Assembly: GCA_029866205.1 (NCBI GenBank)
Contig: JARWZT010000002.1
Location: 1 to 51,560 of the forward strand
Length of the DNA stretch: 51,560 bases
Reading direction: 5' to 3'
Origin: Rhodoferax sp.
GTDB lineage: Bacteria; Pseudomonadota; Gammaproteobacteria; Burkholderiales; Burkholderiaceae_C
Positions 46,987-51,560 of this stretch are shown one piece after another (positions within the stretch are counted from its first letter, which is position 1; each line of letters begins with the position of its first letter). The notes beneath the pieces were generated by a model that was given only the letters and a program-made list of their open reading frames with translations, made no database searches and was not told the origin of the DNA. The translations under genes were made by a program, and so were the position numbers.

Positions 46987-48720
46987 ATGCGCACCACAAC
47001 GAATTCACGCCAATTTTTGCGGTTTTTCCCAAAAGAACTGCTATTTTTGGCCAGCCTTTGCCTGGCCGCGTGCGGTGGCGGTGGGTCGCCTGCCGATGTA
47101 GGCAACGCGGCGGGCCCGTTAGGGACAGTCACCTTGGAGTTGAACTTGGCGCAGCCAGCTGGGGGAATTTTGCCGGCGTCCGTGGTTGCAGGTGCAGTTC
47201 CACTTGACGGCGATTCGCTTGCGGTGACTGCGCTCAATCTGCGCGGCAGCGTCAGGCCGATGGCCAGCGGCATCGATTACGCCACCTATACCCCTGCACA
47301 GATTCGTAACTCCTATGCGATGCAAGCGTTGCCCGATTGGCGCGCGGCACTCAGCCCGGAACAATCCGCAGCACTCGGTGCAGGACAAACCATCTACTTG
47401 GTCACCGCCTACCAAGACGCCCAGATAGCGCAAGAGTTGGAGGCATTCAATGCACGTTTTAACTTGCCGCCTTGTCAAGTCAGCCGTTTGAGCACCCCAC
47501 AAGCGCTGCCCTTACCTGGCGCCAACGCCGAAGGATGCGCGTTGCAAACAGTCAGCAGCACATCGGCTGGCAACATTGCCACTGCCTTACCGGCGTACAA
47601 CGCCGCTTGGGCCCGTGAGACAGCACTTGATGTCCAGTGGGCCCATGCGACTGCGCCGCTTGCGAGGCTGGTACTCATTGAGGCCGAAGACGCCACGCTG
47701 GGCAGTATGCTGGGCGCCATCAAACTGGCCAACAAAATGGGGCCAGGTGTGGTTTCCATGAGCTTCGGTTGCCCCGAGGGCCGCTGGACCGCCGACACCG
47801 ATGCGCTTTTCTCCCAGACCAATATGAGCTACGTGGCGGCCACCGGTGACGGGGGACCTGAGGTCCTGTGGCCAGCAGTGTCGACGCGCGTTTTGGCCGT
47901 TGGCGGCACCACTTTGCGCTACGCTCCGGGCGCAGCCCGAACAGAATCCAGTTGGGCAAGCACCGGCGGCGGATTCAGCGCCTACACATCCGCACCCAGC
48001 TACCAACGGACAAGGCTGACGGGCCAAAGTATGCGGGGCGTGGCCGATGTCGCCATGAACGCCGACCCCAACACAGGCCAGTACGTTGCACGCATCGCCC
48101 CAGGCTCCAGTACGCCCACTTGGACCAGCGCAGGCGGCACCAGTCTCGCCGCCGTACAGTGGTCAGGCCTGCTGGCAGTAGCGAATGCACAACGGCAGCT
48201 TGCGGGGAAGGCCCCTCTTGGTTCGCCCCATGACTTGATTTACGGCTCCCTCACGACCTCTAACGCCGCTCAAGCCGACGCGCTGATAGACATCACTGGA
48301 AATTCCCGCGAAGGCTGCAGCGGGTGCGAGGCAGCAACAGGTTATGACACCGCGACGGGGCTGGGCACGCCCAACGTGACCAATCTGCTTGCGCTGCTGA
48401 TCGAGGGGCAGGAAAGTTCCTCTGCAGGTTCGGCGCCCAACGGACAAGACATTTCTGTGGGCCCTCAAATACAAGCAGACCTTTTACAAGGCACTGCGGG
48501 CAAGCCGCTGAGTGGAACCATTACTTTCTCCGACCCTGTGGCTGTAAAAATTACGGTCACCATTTCAGGCGTGCCTGCCGGCGTCCAATGGTCAACCAGC
48601 GGAGCCACTGTGCGAGCCCAATGGGCGACTCCCCGGCCTGGAACTTACCCTCTCATTGTCTCGGCACGCAACGACCGAGGACAAAAAACCCAAGCCAATC
48701 TCCCACTCACTGTGAATTGA
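46987..48720 (+). CDS. Sedolisin-family (S53) serine protease, predicted lipoprotein
   Basis: This 577-residue protein has a lipoprotein signal (LASLCLAACGGGGS, lipidated Cys29). Gly at +2 predicts outer-membrane sorting. The sedolisin catalytic set is visible: Glu211 and Asp215 in ETALDVQWAHATAPLA, oxyanion Asp288 in AATGDGGPE, and Ser386 in SAGGTSLAAVQW. The late Gly/Asp-rich GYDTATGLGTPN is the calcium-binding region. The region before the catalytic domain is short (about 100 residues), without the usual large kumamolisin pro-domain. An Ig-like domain (about 480-577) follows. It sits between the secretion operon and the adhesin, so it may process surface proteins; that is inference. Confidence 0.88.
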   Translation: MRTTTNSRQFLRFFPKELLFLASLCLAACGGGGSPADVGNAAGPLGTVTLELNLAQPAGGILPASVVAGAVPLDGDSLAVTALNLRGSVRPMASGIDYATYTPAQIRNSYAMQALPDWRAALSPEQSAALGAGQTIYLVTAYQDAQIAQELEAFNARFNLPPCQVSRLSTPQALPLPGANAEGCALQTVSSTSAGNIATALPAYNAAWARETALDVQWAHATAPLARLVLIEAEDATLGSMLGAIKLANKMGPGVVSMSFGCPEGRWTADTDALFSQTNMSYVAATGDGGPEVLWPAVSTRVLAVGGTTLRYAPGAARTESSWASTGGGFSAYTSAPSYQRTRLTGQSMRGVADVAMNADPNTGQYVARIAPGSSTPTWTSAGGTSLAAVQWSGLLAVANAQRQLAGKAPLGSPHDLIYGSLTTSNAAQADALIDITGNSREGCSGCEAATGYDTATGLGTPNVTNLLALLIEGQESSSAGSAPNGQDISVGPQIQADLLQGTAGKPLSGTITFSDPVAVKITVTISGVPAGVQWSTSGATVRAQWATPRPGTYPLIVSARNDRGQKTQANLPLTVN

Positions 48721-49004
48721 AGACCCGCGTGATTGCGGAACGCAGTGCGGGAAATTAAGCCAATCACCTTGCTCTCAACGATATTTGACGGACTGGACAG
48801 TGCGTCAAATATCTACATTCACTTGGATATTTTTTTTGAACTGATTTTGTTATTTTTTTTCATTAAATTAGCGATTTATTTTTTTCAAATAAATTAACGC
48901 AGATATTTTTTTCGAAAATTTTTTATTAAATTCATTGTCAAATTTTTTTTATTTATAAAAAAACATACGCAAATATTTACGACGTTCATTTCCAAACTAC
49001 CATT
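48721..49004. other. AT-rich non-coding gap after the S53 gene
   Basis: No supported gene lies here. From about 48826 to 48970 the sequence is dominated by T and A runs (many stretches of 6-9 T), in sharp contrast to the roughly 60% GC surroundings. Such tracts attract H-NS/MvaT-type silencers and often hold promoters of surface-protein genes. A long 5' untranslated region of the adhesin mRNA is also possible. Confidence 0.7.
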
Positions 49005-49033
49005 AAAAAAGATACCTCGCCGTATCTTTTTTT
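49005..49033. terminator. Bidirectional terminator between S53 gene and adhesin
   Basis: AAAAAAGATAC (49005-49015) pairs with GTATCTTTTTT (49022-49032) around a six-base loop; a T-run on one side and an A-run on the other make it symmetric. It would stop transcription from the protease gene. If the adhesin promoter lies in the AT-rich gap, it would instead act as an attenuator in the adhesin leader. Confidence 0.8.
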
Positions 49034-49076
49034 AACTGCTTATCGGGCATTGGATCGCGTACCGACATACGCCAAA

Positions 49077-49118
49077 AACTCCATTGCCACATGAGCACAC
49101 ATGGAGTTATTGGCAATG
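49077..49118 (+). promoter_or_regulatory. Overlapping inverted repeats covering the adhesin SD and start codon
   Basis: AACTCCAT (49077-49084) is complementary to ATGGAGTT (49101-49108), which contains the GGAG Shine-Dalgarno. CATTGCCA (49082-49089) is complementary to TGGCAATG (49111-49118), which contains the start ATG. The two 8-bp stems share bases 49082-49084, so they exclude each other, and either would hide the initiation region. Confidence 0.7.
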
Positions 49119-51560
49119 AACAGCAGCACCGGAAACACCAACCTCACCCTCAAAGCTAAACAAGCACTGGATCTTGTTAGTGGCAAAAAAAATGTCGTGC
49201 AAGCGCAGCGCGGCGAACATTACCGTGTGGTCGGAAAAAATGCGACCGGCGAAGAGCAATTGCAAGACAACGTCATCGCGAGAAAAAAAGGCTCAGACCT
49301 GGTGCTGCGCTACGCCGACGGCACCGAATTGCAGCTGGAAAACTACTACATAGAGTGCAAGGCCGGCGATTGCGACATCACGCTCCCCTCTGGCACCGTC
49401 GAAGGATTCTTGGTCAGCGCTGAAACAAGCATGGGCGCTGCGCTTGCAGACGGCAGCACCTTGTCGTATGCCTATGGCAATCCGTCGACATTGATGCAAA
49501 TGGCACAAACCGACGCCTCGCTCACTGCCGCATTGACGGGCCTTCAAGGCACGATGGTCACCTACCACCCCGTAGACGTGCCTGTGGCGGCAGCTGCATC
49601 GTCCAGTGGTTTTGGCTTATGGACGGCTCTGGGTGCTTTGGGTGTGGTCGCAGGCGCAGCGCGCTGGGAGGCAGGGCACTCAGACACCGCTGCAGCCACC
49701 GCCACCCCCGACAATCTAGTTCAAGGTCAACTCACTGCGGGACCAACGGTGTCTGGACACGGCTTGGGCGTTGATGTCTTCCAAGCCGACGGTAAGACCT
49801 TACTTGGCCACGTGAAGATCAACCCCGATGGCAGCTTCACCGTCAATGTAGGAGCCTACACGGGCGTGATCATTGCGAAAATCACAGACGAAAACACCAA
49901 CAATGACTACATGGACGAGGCCTCAGGCGAAGCCAAGGACCTTGACGATGACGTTGTATTGATGGCAGTAGCCAACGTGAGCAGTGGAATCACCGTCATC
50001 AACATCAACCCGATCACAACCATCGCGGCACTTAAAGCGGGCATGACCAGCAACGGTGAGCTCGGCAACAGCGCCACACTGCTGAGCAAAGAGCAGGTGA
50101 CTGGCGCGAATGCAGTTGTAGCTTCCGCCTTGGGGTTGGATAATATTCTGATCACCAAGCCTGTGACAACGGTGATCGCCGACGGCACCGCGAACCCCGA
50201 CTTCGACACTGCTGAAATGAGCGCGGGTGAGACTTACGGGGCATTGCTGGCATCACTTTCGGGCGTCGACCAAACGCATGGCACTGCAGCGACCATCCAA
50301 TTAGTGGAAGCAGGCATCGTGACCTCGGGGAACCTTGGCGTAGTAGACAGCGCTACCAAGACCGTGCTGGAGCAGGGAGCGACTACAGCGGCTGGCGGCA
50401 TTGGCCACGCTTTGGCAGCAGTAGTGAAATCTGCAATTGATAGCTCTAGCGTCACTGAGTTGACAACAGAGAGCAATATTGTCAACGCACTTTTGGCCAT
50501 CAGGGACGCATCCGACAACAACAACAGTGCACAAACCGGTGTTACCGCCGCGACGTTTTCCACAGCGGGAATAACGGGTGTCGATGACAACAACATCGCA
50601 GCCATCCAATCCGCCTTAAACAGCACTGCAGTCACAAGCGACCAAGTAAGCAACACTTCCAAAATTCAGGCGCTGGTTGATGCCTATTCGGCAATCCTGA
50701 GTGGCGCCGACGACGACGCAATCAACAACAACGCCAACGCAACCGCGGCGCAATACACGATGCTGGGTGTCACCGGCATAGCCGCCTCAAACATCACATT
50801 GGTCAATGACGTGGTTGACGGCTTGGACGGGAGCAAGATTGACACCATTGGTGAACTGCAGGCACTTAGCGACGCAACCAATGCAGTAATCAGCGGCGCA
50901 AACGGCGGCACAGCACCCACGTTGGAGCAATTGGTTGCACTGGGCATTCAAGATGTGAATGCATCGAACCTGAGCGCTGTGCAAAAAGCCATTGCCGACT
51001 CCGGCAATAGTGGCACGGGCATTGATTCTTTGGCAGAGCTACAGGCTTTGGTCACTTCCGTCCCACCCACCATCACCTCCGGGGCTGTGGCCACTGCCCT
51101 CAACGAGAACTCCGGCGCCGGCCAGGCGGTCTACACCGCCACCGCAGACGACTCCAGCGCGGGTGTCACTTTCACCCTGGGCGGCACCGATGCCGCTCTC
51201 TTGAGCATCAACGCCTCCTCCGGTGTGGTCTCCCTCAAGGCCGATCCCGATTTTGAGAACAAAGAGAGCTACAGCTTTACCGTCTCCGCCTCAGACGCCG
51301 CTGGCAACTCCAGCTCCAGCAAGTCGGTGAGCCTGGCCATCAATGACCTCGATGAGCTCGCTCCCACCATCACCTCCGGGGCTGTGGCCACTGCCCTCAA
51401 CGAGAACTCCGGCGCCGGCCAGGCGGTCTACACCGCCCAGAGCACCGATACCGGCGATGTCGCCGTGGGTGCCACTGTCTACACTTTGGCCCTCGGCAGC
51501 GATGCCGGCCTGAGCATCAACTCCTCCAGCGGCGCGGTGACCTTGACGGGCAGTCCCGAT
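49116..51560 (+). CDS. Giant BapA/LapA-type surface adhesin (N-terminal 815 residues)
   Basis: The frame runs from ATG 49116 to the window edge without a stop (815 codons). An in-frame ATG at 49101 exists, but GGAG at 49103-49106 favours 49116; a TGA at 49092 closes the frame. Residues 1-184 resemble the prefix domain of BapA-type adhesins: VVQAQRGEHYRVVGKN, VIARKKGSDLVLRYADGTEL, LENYYIECKAGDC, and a Gly/Ala hydrophobic segment at 165-182. Residues about 190-350 form a beta-rich domain. About 480-645 hold three loose repeats (AGITGV, LGVTGI and LGIQDV at 484, 550 and 609). From 651, cadherin-like repeats of 99 residues begin. Probable substrate of the adjacent type I system; the C-terminal RTX/secretion signal would lie beyond the window. 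Confidence 0.9.
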   Translation, partial: MNSSTGNTNLTLKAKQALDLVSGKKNVVQAQRGEHYRVVGKNATGEEQLQDNVIARKKGSDLVLRYADGTELQLENYYIECKAGDCDITLPSGTVEGFLVSAETSMGAALADGSTLSYAYGNPSTLMQMAQTDASLTAALTGLQGTMVTYHPVDVPVAAAASSSGFGLWTALGALGVVAGAARWEAGHSDTAAATATPDNLVQGQLTAGPTVSGHGLGVDVFQADGKTLLGHVKINPDGSFTVNVGAYTGVIIAKITDENTNNDYMDEASGEAKDLDDDVVLMAVANVSSGITVININPITTIAALKAGMTSNGELGNSATLLSKEQVTGANAVVASALGLDNILITKPVTTVIADGTANPDFDTAEMSAGETYGALLASLSGVDQTHGTAATIQLVEAGIVTSGNLGVVDSATKTVLEQGATTAAGGIGHALAAVVKSAIDSSSVTELTTESNIVNALLAIRDASDNNNSAQTGVTAATFSTAGITGVDDNNIAAIQSALNSTAVTSDQVSNTSKIQALVDAYSAILSGADDDAINNNANATAAQYTMLGVTGIAASNITLVNDVVDGLDGSKIDTIGELQALSDATNAVISGANGGTAPTLEQLVALGIQDVNASNLSAVQKAIADSGNSGTGIDSLAELQALVTSVPPTITSGAVATALNENSGAGQAVYTATADDSSAGVTFTLGGTDAALLSINASSGVVSLKADPDFENKESYSFTVSASDAAGNSSSSKSVSLAINDLDELAPTITSGAVATALNENSGAGQAVYTAQSTDTGDVAVGATVYTLALGSDAGLSINSSSGAVTLTGSPD
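51066..51140 (+). repeat. 75-bp exact repeat, copy 1 (cadherin-like repeat start)
   Basis: Copy 1 encodes PTITSGAVATALNENSGAGQ followed by AVYTA. It is identical at the DNA level to 51363-51437, 297 bases (99 codons) downstream. Beyond the 25 codons the two repeats diverge in sequence but keep the same pattern (SINASSGVVSL against SINSSSGAVTL). Confidence 0.95.
51363..51437 (+). repeat. 75-bp exact repeat, copy 2
   Basis: Second in-frame copy of the 75-bp unit at 51066-51140. More copies probably follow beyond the window. Zero synonymous change between copies indicates recent duplication or gene conversion. Confidence 0.95.

Noticed and set aside
49101..49115. Earlier in-frame ATG for the adhesin
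   Set aside because: No ribosome-binding site precedes it, whereas GGAG at 49103-49106 is well placed for 49116.
50385..50396. A Thr-Ala-Ala-Gly tetrapeptide (residues 424-427) in the adhesin, like the LapG cleavage motif
   Set aside because: It lies far beyond the prefix domain, in an Ala/Gly/Thr-rich region where such a tetrapeptide is expected by chance; LapG sites known to me lie near residue 100.

Overview
The window is about 60% GC and densely coded. It looks like a betaproteobacterial chromosome from the Comamonadaceae (Rhodoferax/Polaromonas-like). The support is the gene content: fused isobutyryl-CoA mutase, TRAP transporters, malate synthase G, CaiB-type CoA transferase, DbpA, a zinc-free S14 and a BapA-type giant adhesin. 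The assignment rests on recognition of protein families, not on a database search. No insertion sequence, phage, CRISPR array or rRNA gene was seen.

Region 1 (1-10.1 kb, plus strand) is a run of housekeeping and catabolic genes: the end of a pseudouridine synthase, htpG with a clear terminator, ald, a secreted FKBP isomerase, dbpA, an alpha/beta hydrolase, an AlkB-type alkane hydroxylase and a molybdopterin oxidoreductase. Region 2 (10.1-21.8 kb) holds the fused acyl-CoA mutase icmF with an 18-bp perfect palindrome upstream, a dctPQM TRAP operon whose large subunit has an Ala/Pro-rich insert, coaX, an M20 amidohydrolase and a second, unrelated-looking molybdopterin oxidoreductase.

Region 3 (21.8-31.4 kb, minus strand) is a fused spc-alpha ribosomal operon: rplN-rplX-rplE-rpsN-rpsH-rplF-rplR-rpsE-rpmD-rplO-secY-(25-codon ORF)-rpmJ-rpsM-rpsK-rpsD-rpoA-rplQ. 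It has a near-consensus promoter before rplN and an initiator tRNA-fMet 18 nt after rplQ, then two tandem inverted repeats. The S10 half of the usual supercluster is not upstream, and infA is not between secY and rpmJ. The spacers around rpoA and rpsD carry strong hairpins.

Region 4 (31.4-42.2 kb) contains the glycerol regulon (glpD divergent from glpR-glpK, with TGTTCG half-sites between), proC, an accessory AAA/DUF4143 ATPase with its own AT-rich promoter region, a LysR regulator coupled to a class III CoA transferase, and divergent glcB.

Region 5 (42.2-51.6 kb) is a surface-adhesin locus. A tolC-ABC-hlyD type I secretion operon with ATGA overlaps runs leftward. A sedolisin (S53) lipoprotein runs rightward, followed by a 400-bp AT-rich gap with a terminator, then a giant adhesin that runs off the window edge. 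The adhesin has a BapA-like N-terminal domain, alpha-helical-looking repeats and then 99-residue cadherin-like repeats sharing a 75-bp exact copy. Its SD and start codon lie inside overlapping inverted repeats. The secretion operon probably exports this adhesin, and the protease may act on it; the second point is speculative.
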